Shown: piece by piece, positions 7,488 to 17,712 of the stretch | Numbering within the stretch: the stretch's first letter is position 1 | Layout of the letters: each line of letters opens with the position of its first letter | Source: Tritrichomonas musculus | Taxonomy: Eukaryota; Parabasalia; Tritrichomonadida; Tritrichomonadidae | Assembly: GCA_039105265.1 (NCBI GenBank) | Contig: JAPFFF010000022.1 | Location: 124,001 to 188,000, forward strand | Reading direction: 5' to 3' | Length of the DNA stretch: 64,000 bases | Notes under the pieces: model-generated | Seen by the model: the letters and a program-made list of their open reading frames with translations, nothing else | Databases searched by the model: none | What the model was told of the DNA's origin: nothing | Translations under genes and position numbers: made by a program

Positions 7488-10418
7488 ATGTTTACGATTG
7501 AGCAGAGCGGACACATAACAAAAACAAATACCATTGACGGATTGATTAACGAATACATTAAAAGATATGTCGATAATTATGTTATCAAAGGTGATTCATC
7601 GAACGGAAACGTAGGAGGTTCAAACGGTCATGGAATCACTGAGGAACAATTGAATGAAGCTGTTAACGGATTGCGTGATTATGTTATCAACAATTACGCT
7701 TTATCAACTGATATACCTGATGACTTGATTAATGAAGAATCATTGACGACAAAAATAAATGAAGCATTAAAAGGATATGCACTGAAGAGTGAAATACCAG
7801 AAGTACTCAAAAATAGTGAGTTACAATTGAACATAAAAGAACTATTACCAGACGAAATGTTTCAGAAATTGATGACTGAAGATGTTAAACCATTATCAGC
7901 TCAAGCATCAATGTGTTTAACAAGTATAGCAGCTAATGAAGGTCTTCAATCGGCTTTGGATGTTTGTGCCGAACGATATGTTCCAAAAGATGATTTGAAG
8001 AATTACATCACGAGAGATAATTTGAATGTATCAACTGAATACACAATTGAAATCAAGACATATATGTTTCCTAATATAGGTCCAGTACCAGAAGAATATG
8101 AAGAAAACGGAATGGATACATCTCACGTTTTACCGTTCAAAGAAGGAACGCATTTGGTTGGTTATAAATTTGACAATAGTGGTAATATATTCCATTTTGA
8201 TATCAGATTCAAGACAAATGAATTATATGCTGATGATGAATATAACGTTAAACAACATGAAGCTGAAGGATTTGAAAGTGAAGGTGAGTATTTTGAATTA
8301 GTGTGGGATGAAGTTAGTGGAGCAATTTATGATAGATATCAATACCTTCCAATAACAATAACATTAGCAGAAACAGAAGAAAGATTAGCATTGAAGAGTG
8401 ATATACCTGAACCAATTGATTTGACACCGTATTATACTAGTGCACAAGCTGATGAGAAGTTCGTCGATGAGGATGAATTGGCTTATGAATTGGATAAGTA
8501 TGAAACGAAAACAGTTGCAGAAGGAAAATATGCAATGAAGAGTGAAATCCCAGAAATTATTGAGGGGCAAACAACAATTCAATTCGAAATCGTCAATAAT
8601 ACAATTCCTGATTTGGATTACAACACATATCATGAACTGATTGAGCAATACGGGTTGGATATTGTTTCATCAAACAGTTTTTATACGGGTCATTATGTTC
8701 ATGTAGACTATTCGTACAATGGCGATGATGACGAACAACCCTCTCAGATAATGCGTATCGAAGGAAGTGATTCAAGTATTTGGTTTTTGTATGACAGCCA
8801 TGAATTAATCAATCCAGGAACTGGCGATACACCAGAAGTTTTATCGCGTTCAATTACCAAAACTATCGAACCAACAGACAGAAACGCGTTTTCTTCAAGA
8901 TATGTGTCGAACACTTATGCTTTGAAGACAGATATACCTGAACCTGTTGATTTGACACCGTATTATACTAGTGCACAAGCTGATGAGAAGTTTGTTGATG
9001 AAGATGAATTGGCTTATGAATTAGATAAGTATGCATTGAAAACAGAAATCCCAACAATTCCAACAGATTTGGTTAATGAATCTGCATTGAGTACTGCATT
9101 ATACGGAACTGAATTGAATATTGAATATCCGAATCCCGTTCGTGATTATATATTTGTAAAACCATACTTACCAGAAACCGATATACATGTGATATTTGAT
9201 GTTAATTGGGGTTCTAACAAGGATTACATTAACAATATTCAGCATTTTGATTTGATATTCAAGCCTTATGAAAAATATATGAGAGGGTATAGAATGATGT
9301 TAGATAATGGATTATCTATTGTATGGTATGACCGTGGTGAATTTATGTTGTGTAATTCAAGTGGCAATACTCAATGGTTAATCAACGTCATTAAAGCACA
9401 AATCGAATCACCATTTATTAAAACTGTAAATGTTGTTGATGAAAATCCAGAACAAATCACAATTCAATGTACACAGAATGAAAGTGGTTGTGTAGTTCCT
9501 GATGATGATATAAGAAGAGTATTCACAACCAAAAATATTATCGTCAAATTCAAACGAAATGCTGATGATGCATCATATGAAGAAGTTGAATACGAATACA
9601 GTTTATATAAAAGTTTGAATATGATTTACAAATCAACAAGCAATGAATTAATAAATATTAATTATAATACCCATATCGTTTCATTGAGAGCTGAGGACGA
9701 TACACTAACCAATATATATGATGCATCTATCACATTAATCAGCATCCGACCTGTGAATGATGATATGATTACTTCGGTGAAATATGTGAATGATAACTTT
9801 GCACTGAAGTCAAACGTCATAACAGAAGAACAACTAATAAAAAAATGTGCTATTGATTGCGGACCGATTACAGAGGGCGGTGAAATATCAATTCATTATC
9901 TAAAACTTGAAGATAAGGTAATTAAACTGGAATACATAGTAGGTGATTATGCGCTATGTTTGGAAATAAGAATATTATTCTATGATACAACTGGAAATCC
10001 TCATAACATTGTTCTTGTATTACATCAAAGAACTGTGTATTTCGACAATTTCAAATTCCCATTCTATTATGAAGACACTGTTGATATAACATCAGGTAGA
10101 CCCCTGACATATAATTTCCCGATAGGTGGATATTCTTGGACAACTACTCAGGAATTATTAGATGCTAAACAAATATATTCAAGATGCATCATGTCCCGAG
10201 GTTATTTAGCAAAATATAAGGCTGCTATTTACGGTGCACAATCAAACACAACAATCACTCATTACTCACCGATTGAATCATCAATGAACTCTGTTAGTGA
10301 TTTCGTTATAGGTTCTCCTGTGTATATGACAGGTAAGGTTTACAAACATGTTGGTGATGAATGGAAACCATCAACAGCTGATGATACAACTGATTGTATT
10401 TGTAGTGTAATAATATAA
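7488..10418 (+). CDS. Phage-tail-fibre-like receptor protein
   Basis: 976 aa. Built of short repeated blocks like phage long tail fibres: YALSTDIP, YALKSEIPE, YAMKSEIPE, YALKTDIPE, YALKTEIP. A longer block, YYTSAQADEKFVDEDELAYE, occurs at about residues 312 and 491. Between these are unique strand-rich inserts (about 180-290, 360-460, 540-740). The C-terminal part (THYSPIESS, SPVYMTGKVY, DDTTDCICSV) matches the + strand domain at 37952-38428 in Maverick B, and residues about 550-720 match the minus-strand gene at 37152-37994. Likely a trimeric surface fibre for host attachment. Confidence 0.7.
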   Translation: MFTIEQSGHITKTNTIDGLINEYIKRYVDNYVIKGDSSNGNVGGSNGHGITEEQLNEAVNGLRDYVINNYALSTDIPDDLINEESLTTKINEALKGYALKSEIPEVLKNSELQLNIKELLPDEMFQKLMTEDVKPLSAQASMCLTSIAANEGLQSALDVCAERYVPKDDLKNYITRDNLNVSTEYTIEIKTYMFPNIGPVPEEYEENGMDTSHVLPFKEGTHLVGYKFDNSGNIFHFDIRFKTNELYADDEYNVKQHEAEGFESEGEYFELVWDEVSGAIYDRYQYLPITITLAETEERLALKSDIPEPIDLTPYYTSAQADEKFVDEDELAYELDKYETKTVAEGKYAMKSEIPEIIEGQTTIQFEIVNNTIPDLDYNTYHELIEQYGLDIVSSNSFYTGHYVHVDYSYNGDDDEQPSQIMRIEGSDSSIWFLYDSHELINPGTGDTPEVLSRSITKTIEPTDRNAFSSRYVSNTYALKTDIPEPVDLTPYYTSAQADEKFVDEDELAYELDKYALKTEIPTIPTDLVNESALSTALYGTELNIEYPNPVRDYIFVKPYLPETDIHVIFDVNWGSNKDYINNIQHFDLIFKPYEKYMRGYRMMLDNGLSIVWYDRGEFMLCNSSGNTQWLINVIKAQIESPFIKTVNVVDENPEQITIQCTQNESGCVVPDDDIRRVFTTKNIIVKFKRNADDASYEEVEYEYSLYKSLNMIYKSTSNELININYNTHIVSLRAEDDTLTNIYDASITLISIRPVNDDMITSVKYVNDNFALKSNVITEEQLIKKCAIDCGPITEGGEISIHYLKLEDKVIKLEYIVGDYALCLEIRILFYDTTGNPHNIVLVLHQRTVYFDNFKFPFYYEDTVDITSGRPLTYNFPIGGYSWTTTQELLDAKQIYSRCIMSRGYLAKYKAAIYGAQSNTTITHYSPIESSMNSVSDFVIGSPVYMTGKVYKHVGDEWKPSTADDTTDCICSVII

Positions 10419-10485
10419 GAGAGGCAGAATGTACAACCCGTATACATTAAAACAATTCATGAAAAAAAACTATTATAAATGGTTT

Positions 10486-10623
10486 CCCACAAAGAACCGT
10501 CAAAAAACTAAAAACACTTTACGTGTTCCCACAAAGAACCGTCAAAATACACCGTACTCTTTACATTAATAATCTTTATACATATTACTTTAATAATAAC
10601 ACTGAATGACGGTTCTTTGTGGG
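10486..10623. repeat. Three copies of a 17-bp motif, two direct and one inverted
   Basis: CCCACAAAGAACCGTCA occurs at 10486-10502 and 10528-10544 and as its exact reverse complement at 10607-10623. The outer or inner copy can pair with the inverted one to form a long hairpin. It fills the 290-bp gap between the fibre gene end (10418) and the KilA-N gene end (10712), which converge, so a bidirectional terminator or a replication/protein-binding site are both possible. Confidence 0.75.
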
Positions 10624-10711
10624 TTTTTGCCCCGAAGTTCTATATTTTTTTTGTTCAAACAGTGGAGTACAAAAATAAAACCAAATCAATGCGTCATTTG
10701 TTTTTATTCAT

Positions 10712-11470
10712 TTATGATTGAAATTGATTGAAGTATTCATCAATGAGTGTGTGTAATTGTTCAAGATGTCTTGTTTGAATTCTTATCGTACGCATATTGA
10801 TATCGTAATCATCAGCTCCAAATGTTCGTTTGACAATACTTTTGATGTCTTTGTTCGGACTCATCGCTATTGGTAAATTATCTTTGAAATACCATCTTTC
10901 TTCTTCATTACGGTAATGATTAATGATTTGTCGAAAGTTAGATTTATGACGACGAACTAAATGAAGAATAACATTGTCATTATCGTTTAGAATTGTTTCT
11001 TTCCAAATCAAATATTTATAATCATGTTCTCTATTAGCTGGAACCATTCGTGGTCGTTGTTCATTGACTGTTTCAGTTAATTGTTGTCTTTCACGTTCAA
11101 AATGAGAATCAAGAAGCTTCATGATATAATATGAATATTTACTTGAACTCCAGATGGCAACATGATTGACAAGCAATCGGTGAATGTAAGTTCCTTTTAA
11201 TTCATTTGGTAAGTTTGTACGGTTTTCATATAATTGTTCGGTCTGGCATTTTTCTGCCATACCAATTTCTTTTAATAATTCTTGTGTTGATTCATTATTG
11301 AACCATACTCTAGCTCTTTTTGTTGAATGGCAAGCTGTTATGATTGACTGCATTTGATACATATCATCCTGTTTTGAATGAATGATTCTTAAATGTTGAT
11401 TATATTGAATGTATTCATAATCATTGTTGATAGCTTGAACTGTTGCTGTTTGGTTGTTAGTTGCTGACAT
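10712..11470 (-). CDS. KilA-N domain protein
   Basis: 252 aa. Residues about 18-125 form a KilA-N DNA-binding domain: YEYIQYNQHLRIIHSKQDD, WFNNESTQELLKE, then the signature GTYIHRLLVNHVAIWSSSKY. The C-terminal half (about 150-250) is a second conserved module with NVILHLVRRHKSNFRQI. Counterpart in Maverick B at 54526-55293. KilA-N proteins are common regulators in phages and large DNA viruses. Upstream on the minus strand lies TTTTTTATC, the motif shared with the B copy and several small B genes. Confidence 0.85.
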   Translation of the reverse strand: MSATNNQTATVQAINNDYEYIQYNQHLRIIHSKQDDMYQMQSIITACHSTKRARVWFNNESTQELLKEIGMAEKCQTEQLYENRTNLPNELKGTYIHRLLVNHVAIWSSSKYSYYIMKLLDSHFERERQQLTETVNEQRPRMVPANREHDYKYLIWKETILNDNDNVILHLVRRHKSNFRQIINHYRNEEERWYFKDNLPIAMSPNKDIKSIVKRTFGADDYDINMRTIRIQTRHLEQLHTLIDEYFNQFQS

Positions 11471-11585
11471 TGTAGCCTTTTAATTAGCTGATAAAAAATT
11501 GATTTAAAAATAAAACAATTTTGCAAAGCAAAAGGGGACCTTGGCCCTTCAAAAATAAATTGATTTTCATTGATTGTTTTTCTAC

Positions 11586-11601
11586 TGCGGAAATTTCCGC
11601 A
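11586..11601. terminator. 16-bp perfect palindrome at the 3' end of PolB
   Basis: TGCGGAAATTTCCGCA is a perfect palindrome 10 bp beyond the PolB stop codon. A similar GC-flanked palindrome (GCGGGATTTCCCG core) lies just beyond the PolB stop of Maverick B at 38488-38513. Position suggests a 3' end or processing signal. Confidence 0.5.
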
Positions 11602-11611
11602 CTAACTTCAT

Positions 11612-14600
11612 TTAATGGTTTTCAATGAAATAATCCTTTGCAGTGAAACCATTGACATAAGGACAACAACAATGATTTGATAATACCAACATTTTTGAAT
11701 GCGCCGCTGTTAAAGCATTTTTGATAACAGTTATTTTACTCATCAGTTGTGAATTCATTTGAAGGTTTATATTTTTGCCTTTCATTACTGATTGCTTTTC
11801 AATGACATTTTTGTAATCACTTGATTTGATGTTGTTCTTCTTCAATGAAACACCTTTGAGCTTTAATGAAATTGTTTTGTCATCTGACCAAATCGTATAA
11901 CACTTAGCGCACAAAGCAATTTGATTTGCTCCGAACTTTTCTACACAGCATCCGAGTATCTTTTTCTCATCATATACATCATTGATTGCTGGGTTTGGCA
12001 TGAAGCTATAAATGTGTTTATCATAAAATGTTTTGTCTTTGATGACGTAATCAAACAACTGGTCAATCGGTTTATTCATATCACCAGCTATAGACATGTA
12101 CAGACTATCTGTATCGACCGAGTTGAAATGAATCTTATTCATGTCAATGCATTTGTATAGAAAGTCATAAAGGAAAGTCAAATACCAATATTTCGCATTG
12201 TCTAATGTCCAAAATGATTCCTGAAGACATGTATTACATTTGAATGAATGAGGTTGTGATTGTATCAAATAACAATCATTTGACAATTTACATCCATTGC
12301 GATAAGTATCGGATGCTATCAATTGAAAAGCTTTATTTTTATCAACAATTCTGACTTTATTGAAGTTCTCTGAATTCATTCCGTCATATCCGTAAGATCC
12401 GTTCATGCTAATCTTGTAAAACTTTTCGTTCCCGTGTGCCTTTCCTGACAATATATCTTGACGCTTCTTCATAAACTCACAAACAAATTGATTGAATCCG
12501 TCATGAGCTTCATATAAACTTAAGCTCTTAATGTCATCAACTATAAGTCCGTGGTCGATTAAAAACCATAAATAATAGTTCGAGAACGTCATAAATGTAC
12601 CGCATGTATCAAGCAACATTGTCAGCTTTCTTGTTTCTTTATCTGCTGAATTCAGTTTATTGTCTTTCATGTATTTGTACATATAACTTCCAATCGTTTG
12701 TTCATCATTCATTATATTGATATTTCTAAACACAGGAGGAAAGTTAATCAAATCATTGATTTTATTCTTTGGGCATCTTAATTTGACTTCAGCTTTGAAT
12801 ATAAACTCAGGGTTTGCATCAAATCGTTTCTTTGATTGAATGATATTCATTGCAGCATTGAATACCTTTTCATTCTTGTTTCCATCTTCATCATAAACAT
12901 CAAATCGTTTTATAAATGAACCAGGCATGTACATGATTCCTCCGTGATAAGGATTAAATGAATGTTTTACTGAACTGAATGATGAAGGATACAATGAATT
13001 GAAATCAATACCAGCAACGTGAGAGACTGTGTTTGAAGTGTCATAGCTAATGATTCTGTCATTAACGGCATCATATTTGAGTTTATTGATTAATGTTTGA
13101 CCTCTAATGTTCACTCGATGAAGTACATTTGATAATCCTCCCGTTATGTTCTCTCTCAAATTGTAGTATTCTTTTTCATCAGTTATGAGTGTTGGCAGGT
13201 GATGGAGCTTGCAGAATTTCTTCAATTGTATTTTGGTTCTTGTTATCTTGTCATCATCACGTTGTCTCAAACGATTACATTCAGCACAAGCAAGTAAACA
13301 GTTATCAATCTGATGTCCTTTGTTGTTATCTATTCTGTCAAGTGTCGGTTTGTTGTTGTAAGTAAAGTGTTCACCACATAAATGACATTTACCTGTTTCA
13401 TTTGATTCATACAATTTCATGAATGCATCAAAATCTTTTTCACTAACACATTTTGAAATATCTCGTTGATTTTGATTTGATTGAAGCGATGAATCGCCTT
13501 TTTGCGAGCAAAAATTATGTTTCATGTCTTGCTTTCGATAATTATCACATTTATTTAACCACCATTTCATTGTTGGTTTGAATGTATTTGATTTGTTGAT
13601 GATTTCATAGTCATTCTTCGGATTAAAATCTTTGTAAGCGAGAGCATATTTGATACATGAAGCGTTCTTTGACAATGAAAGATTACTTATCAAATCAACT
13701 TTATATTCAGCATTCATTTGAATAAGGTTGTCAATAGGATTAATCATCATTTCAACATCATTGTCATTGTATGATAACAAGTAATCCCAACGTGTTGCAA
13801 ACCTCTTTGAATCTATCAAATACTCTTCATAATCAGCTTTTGTTAATGGATTCTTTTGATTGAGATAACTGTAGAAGTCTTCATATTTGAATGGTTCATT
13901 CTTTGATAACACTTCATTATAATTATCACTGTTGATTGCTTCATAAGGAAAGACACCTTTCGAACTGTTAGTGATACCGCCAAAATCGATTCCAAACTGT
14001 TTGAGTGTTCCTCCAGCAACAAATGCTTGTGCGTCAATGAATCGTAATCGAATAGGATACTTTGATGATTTCAATATAAATTGTTTCAATGATGTAGCTG
14101 TTCCAATCATTCCGCTATCGATAGACCAATGATTTTTAATCAATTGCTCTTTGAATAAGTTTGAATCAAATCGTGATGAATTAAAACCGAACACTGTTAT
14201 TGTTTTCAATGATGTATCTATTTTATTGAGTTCTTCTTCCGATTTATCTTTAATGAATGCTTTCAAATGATTCAACTTATCAACATACACATCACAGCCA
14301 ACAACAAATAACCATTCAATCCATTTGGCAATGAAGTCATTTGTTCGTATATCAAAGTTCTTTGTTATCAATCCTTTATCAAGCTTCACACATGATGAAA
14401 CACTCAAAGGAATCAATCGAGAATTGATAACTGATTTATCACTGACTTTCTTTTCAATCTTTTGTTCCATTGTTTCAAAATCATAAGTGATATAATGAAT
14501 TGTTGGCTTCCATTCAAGTTCATATGAAAGACAATACAAATAAACAGGATTGTTTAAAATGTGTGGACAATATGGTAAAGCTTCTCGTGAAGGTATGAAA

Positions 14601-16195
14601 TCCTTTTTGAATTTGCCTCCTAGCTTCTCACATTTATCTACATGTCTGTTGAATCTATCCATATGTTCATGACCTTTGTGAATGTATGAACCACAATGAG
14701 GACAAATATGAATATTTGTTAATGCTTCAGCATTGATGATGTACATTATGTGAATTATCTTATCCTTTGAATACAAGAGAGCTGAAAACGTTTTGTTTGA
14801 TTCGTCTGTGTTATGCCATTGGTCTTGTAAATCGAAAAAGCCTTTTTTATCTGTTTCAGTTTGGTTGTATTCATAAATGTTGACATTGATGTTATGATTC
14901 TTCGCTGATTCTTTCATTTCTTCAATTGTGATTCCTTTGAAGGTGTTGATTAATTGTTTTGCTGCTTTTGAAGGCTTCTTTGTATAACTCAAACCGTGTT
15001 CATCACATAATATTTTCTTTGCTGCTGCTGTTCTGTCAGAGATTTTAAATGTTCGTGTTTCGATAAGTTGCTTATTCAAACAACAAGCAAGGAAACGATA
15101 CCAACACAAACAATCATCAACGTTATCAATAATGATATATTTATTTTTGCCAAACAATTCTGAAACTTCATCAATCTTTCCTGTTATCTTAACAACTCGT
15201 GAGATTGTAAACGAAACAGACCAAACGATACATAATTTGATGTTTGAAGTAGTGGTTTCATATTCATGTATTTTTGATTCAACATACAGTTTAACTTTGT
15301 CAACATCTTTACTCTCTCTAACTATTATCGGAATTGATGATTTATAGTTCTTCCATTTGATTTCACTTGCTTCATACGTATATCTTTCGTTTTCATTCTT
15401 GGGCGGTATCTCAAATATGCCTGTCAATTGAAAATATATTTTGAACGGTTTCACTTCTTGTTTAAACACTGTCTCAGTTAAATATTCATTGATGTCTTCA
15501 ATTGATGAAACTCCGTTTTTGTAATATATTTTGATTGGTTCTTTACTGTCTTCATCTAATCGTTCAACCTTTTCACTATCATTTGGGAATTGGTCAATGA
15601 AATGACTGCATGCTTCGACGGCTTCATCAAAGTTTTCAGGTTCATTGATTATGAAATATGAATCATGTTTTGAATGAACACCTTTATAGCCAAACTTTTT
15701 GATGTATTCAATTAATTCAGCATTTTCATTGTTGAATCGAATATCTTCATATCGTTGAGGTTGTTTGTTTGTCTTTGGTGGTAATGGTCTCAATAATATA
15801 TTTTCAGATTTAATTAATTGAAGGGCTTTGTTGAGTGCATCATGAGCAATTTTAATGTTGTCCTCGATTTGTTTTTGTTTTAGTTTTTGTTCATCATCTT
15901 GTTCTTCTTCTTCAAATTGTTCCTCTTCCTCCTCTTCTTCTTGTTCTTCTGCTTCTTTCTTCATTCTATTGACGAAAGCTAATATTGTTGTATCATTGAT
16001 TCTATCACCTTCATGTTCTCTAAAACCGAATGAAGTTAGATAGTTTTCTAAGATTGATTTGAAGTGTTTAACATCATAATCACTAGGTTTAGATGTTGAT
16101 AAGCGAGGTTTTAATTGAAGTTCATTATTGATATACCTGATTTGTTCAATAACAAATGATTTGGTATCTTTTTGATAGTAATAACGCGAACTCAT
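11612..16195 (-). CDS. Protein-primed DNA polymerase B with OTU-like region and embedded HNH domain
   Basis: 1527 aa. In order: an N-terminal module with an acidic Glu-rich run (about 85-105); an OTU-like region about 355-490 (DDCLCWYRFLACCL, then KDKIIHIMYI); a Cys/His cluster near 498 (CPHCGSYIHKGH); 3'-5' exonuclease motifs YDFETMEQ (about 573), FNSSRFDSNLF and LSYNDNDVEMM. An HNH-type zinc nuclease domain follows at about 937-975 (CHLCGEHF, TLDRIDNN, NCLLACAECNRLR). The polymerase motifs are A DFNSLYPS (about 1065), B KISMNGSYGYDG (about 1265) and C VDTDSLYM (about 1362). Replicates the element from its ends by protein priming. The HNH insert is also present in Maverick B. Confidence 0.92.
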   Translation of the reverse strand: MSSRYYYQKDTKSFVIEQIRYINNELQLKPRLSTSKPSDYDVKHFKSILENYLTSFGFREHEGDRINDTTILAFVNRMKKEAEEQEEEEEEEQFEEEEQDDEQKLKQKQIEDNIKIAHDALNKALQLIKSENILLRPLPPKTNKQPQRYEDIRFNNENAELIEYIKKFGYKGVHSKHDSYFIINEPENFDEAVEACSHFIDQFPNDSEKVERLDEDSKEPIKIYYKNGVSSIEDINEYLTETVFKQEVKPFKIYFQLTGIFEIPPKNENERYTYEASEIKWKNYKSSIPIIVRESKDVDKVKLYVESKIHEYETTTSNIKLCIVWSVSFTISRVVKITGKIDEVSELFGKNKYIIIDNVDDCLCWYRFLACCLNKQLIETRTFKISDRTAAAKKILCDEHGLSYTKKPSKAAKQLINTFKGITIEEMKESAKNHNINVNIYEYNQTETDKKGFFDLQDQWHNTDESNKTFSALLYSKDKIIHIMYIINAEALTNIHICPHCGSYIHKGHEHMDRFNRHVDKCEKLGGKFKKDFIPSREALPYCPHILNNPVYLYCLSYELEWKPTIHYITYDFETMEQKIEKKVSDKSVINSRLIPLSVSSCVKLDKGLITKNFDIRTNDFIAKWIEWLFVVGCDVYVDKLNHLKAFIKDKSEEELNKIDTSLKTITVFGFNSSRFDSNLFKEQLIKNHWSIDSGMIGTATSLKQFILKSSKYPIRLRFIDAQAFVAGGTLKQFGIDFGGITNSSKGVFPYEAINSDNYNEVLSKNEPFKYEDFYSYLNQKNPLTKADYEEYLIDSKRFATRWDYLLSYNDNDVEMMINPIDNLIQMNAEYKVDLISNLSLSKNASCIKYALAYKDFNPKNDYEIINKSNTFKPTMKWWLNKCDNYRKQDMKHNFCSQKGDSSLQSNQNQRDISKCVSEKDFDAFMKLYESNETGKCHLCGEHFTYNNKPTLDRIDNNKGHQIDNCLLACAECNRLRQRDDDKITRTKIQLKKFCKLHHLPTLITDEKEYYNLRENITGGLSNVLHRVNIRGQTLINKLKYDAVNDRIISYDTSNTVSHVAGIDFNSLYPSSFSSVKHSFNPYHGGIMYMPGSFIKRFDVYDEDGNKNEKVFNAAMNIIQSKKRFDANPEFIFKAEVKLRCPKNKINDLINFPPVFRNINIMNDEQTIGSYMYKYMKDNKLNSADKETRKLTMLLDTCGTFMTFSNYYLWFLIDHGLIVDDIKSLSLYEAHDGFNQFVCEFMKKRQDILSGKAHGNEKFYKISMNGSYGYDGMNSENFNKVRIVDKNKAFQLIASDTYRNGCKLSNDCYLIQSQPHSFKCNTCLQESFWTLDNAKYWYLTFLYDFLYKCIDMNKIHFNSVDTDSLYMSIAGDMNKPIDQLFDYVIKDKTFYDKHIYSFMPNPAINDVYDEKKILGCCVEKFGANQIALCAKCYTIWSDDKTISLKLKGVSLKKNNIKSSDYKNVIEKQSVMKGKNINLQMNSQLMSKITVIKNALTAAHSKMLVLSNHCCCPYVNGFTAKDYFIENH

Positions 16196-16282
16196 TTATG
16201 ATATAATTAAAAAATCAAATTATTTGAAATTTGAAAAATGTTAAATCAAAAAAAAATAATTCAGGTTTTTTATTTCATTGAA

Positions 16283-16789
16283 ATGACAGAATTAATAGAG
16301 ATATTGAAACATGTTGATGCAATCCGTCATTTGTTAACGATATTGATTGCTAAATCAGATGATAATGAAGCTTTCAGGAACCTTGTGAATAACGTTTCAT
16401 TTGACAATGACAATAATGATTCATCATCAGATGATGAAAATCTACCCCATTTCTCTGAACAAAATAGTTTATTGAATGATATAACACCAAAAAGTGATAA
16501 ACCAAAGCGCTCCATATTCAATTCATCAAAGTTCTTAAACACTCATGAACGTGAATTAGTTATACAGTTCCTTGATGAAGAACGAATGAATGAAATTAAT
16601 AAGTTGCCAGCACATAAACAAGCATCATACACAAAACTATTAATCAAAAAGCATTTAAACATAGATATATCAACGTACATGGTTAACAAGATTCTCACAT
16701 TGAAAAGGCAACAGACTCATGACAATGATGACAATGATAACAATAACAATAATAACAATAACAATCAAAGAAGACCACAATTGATTTGA
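16283..16789 (+). CDS. Conserved Maverick protein, Asn-rich tail
   Basis: 168 aa from MTELIEILKHVDAIRHLLTI. This ATG is preferred over the one 45 bp upstream because the signal ATTTCATTGAA precedes it. A Ser/Asp-rich linker leads to a conserved C-terminal module (IFNSSKFLNTHERELVIQF, then THMV-like STYMVNKIL), shared with the B protein at 44530-45120 (IFNRSKFLDIGDHDRLIQY, SISMYMTQKLI). It ends in an Asn/Asp-rich run. Located head-to-head with PolB in both elements; possibly a replication accessory, but unknown. Confidence 0.65.
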   Translation: MTELIEILKHVDAIRHLLTILIAKSDDNEAFRNLVNNVSFDNDNNDSSSDDENLPHFSEQNSLLNDITPKSDKPKRSIFNSSKFLNTHERELVIQFLDEERMNEINKLPAHKQASYTKLLIKKHLNIDISTYMVNKILTLKRQQTHDNDDNDNNNNNNNNNQRRPQLI

Positions 16790-16826
16790 ATTCATTGAAT
16801 CTTTTGAAGTTTTATTTTTGGTTTAA

Positions 16827-17072
16827 ATGAATAGTGCACTTAATGGTTTGAGTTGTGATTCTTCAGCTTTACACGCTCAGTTTAGAAGGGTAAAGGATAA
16901 GATATTCAATGAATGCATGAATTCTGAAGATGATGCATTAAACGGAAAGTTTGATAAGATGATTCACATATTGTCGATATATAAACAACTATTTAATGAT
17001 ATTGAATCGATTAAAATACAATTAAGAGCTATTGATGAACGTATCAAATCAGCTGAACAGATGACTTTGTAA
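16827..17072 (+). CDS. Small helical protein, unknown
   Basis: 81 aa, largely helical with a heptad-like C-terminal half (IESIKIQLRAIDERIKSAEQ). TTTTATTTTTGG lies about 12 bp before the ATG, the usual start signal in this element. Position is between the Asn-rich protein and the conserved KARILSSEND protein. No family recognised. Confidence 0.6.
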   Translation: MNSALNGLSCDSSALHAQFRRVKDKIFNECMNSEDDALNGKFDKMIHILSIYKQLFNDIESIKIQLRAIDERIKSAEQMTL

Positions 17073-17126
17073 ATGAATCATTGAATGACTCATCATTGAT
17101 GTTGTTTTATTTTTATTCAAACATTC

Positions 17127-17702
17127 ATGGCATTATCAAAAGCTCGTATATTAAGTAGCGAGAACGATGCATCAGTTAAGCAGGAACAATCAACCAGTAT
17201 TAATATAAACATCAAACCAAAGCAACCACAACCAGTTGAATATCCATCAGTTCAACCATTACCACAATCATCTCAAGCCACAAATTTTACTATACCTCAG
17301 ATGAGTGGAGTATATCAATCACAGCATCCAACAAACAACGTTTCCCTAGAAAGGGGTATAAGTGATATAGGAGCTGATATAACAGAACTTGAAACCAAAA
17401 ACAAATTCCTTGAGATATTGTTATCAATCTATGAAACAAATCCAATAAAAGTCAATGATTTATTGATTTGTCATTCAAATACATTAATGGAACTCATCAA
17501 ATTACTAACACAAGCTGATAAAGTTGAATTGATTGTCAATGATGATTGTGCGTGTAATGGTTGCGTTTCTCGTTCCAAATATCTTTTGATTGATAGGATT
17601 TTGGTGTACAAAAATAATGAATCAAATGACTTGAAATACAAATATAATAGCATTTATACCGAACTCATTAGACACAACATTTCATTAAAAACATGTATTT
17701 AA
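17127..17702 (+). CDS. Conserved KARILSSENDASVKQEQ protein with CxGC domain
   Basis: 191 aa. The first 20 residues (KARILSSENDASVKQEQ) are identical in the B counterpart at 30228-30848. A Pro/Gln-rich linker of about 60 residues follows, then a conserved helical C-terminal domain (NKFLEILLSIYETNP, CHSNTLMELIKLLTQADKVE, ACNGCVS). TTTTATTTTT precedes the start. Always next to the membrane peptide and the ATPase, so likely in the packaging or virion module. Function unknown. Confidence 0.7.
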   Translation: MALSKARILSSENDASVKQEQSTSININIKPKQPQPVEYPSVQPLPQSSQATNFTIPQMSGVYQSQHPTNNVSLERGISDIGADITELETKNKFLEILLSIYETNPIKVNDLLICHSNTLMELIKLLTQADKVELIVNDDCACNGCVSRSKYLLIDRILVYKNNESNDLKYKYNSIYTELIRHNISLKTCI

Positions 17703-17712
17703 AAACTAATAA

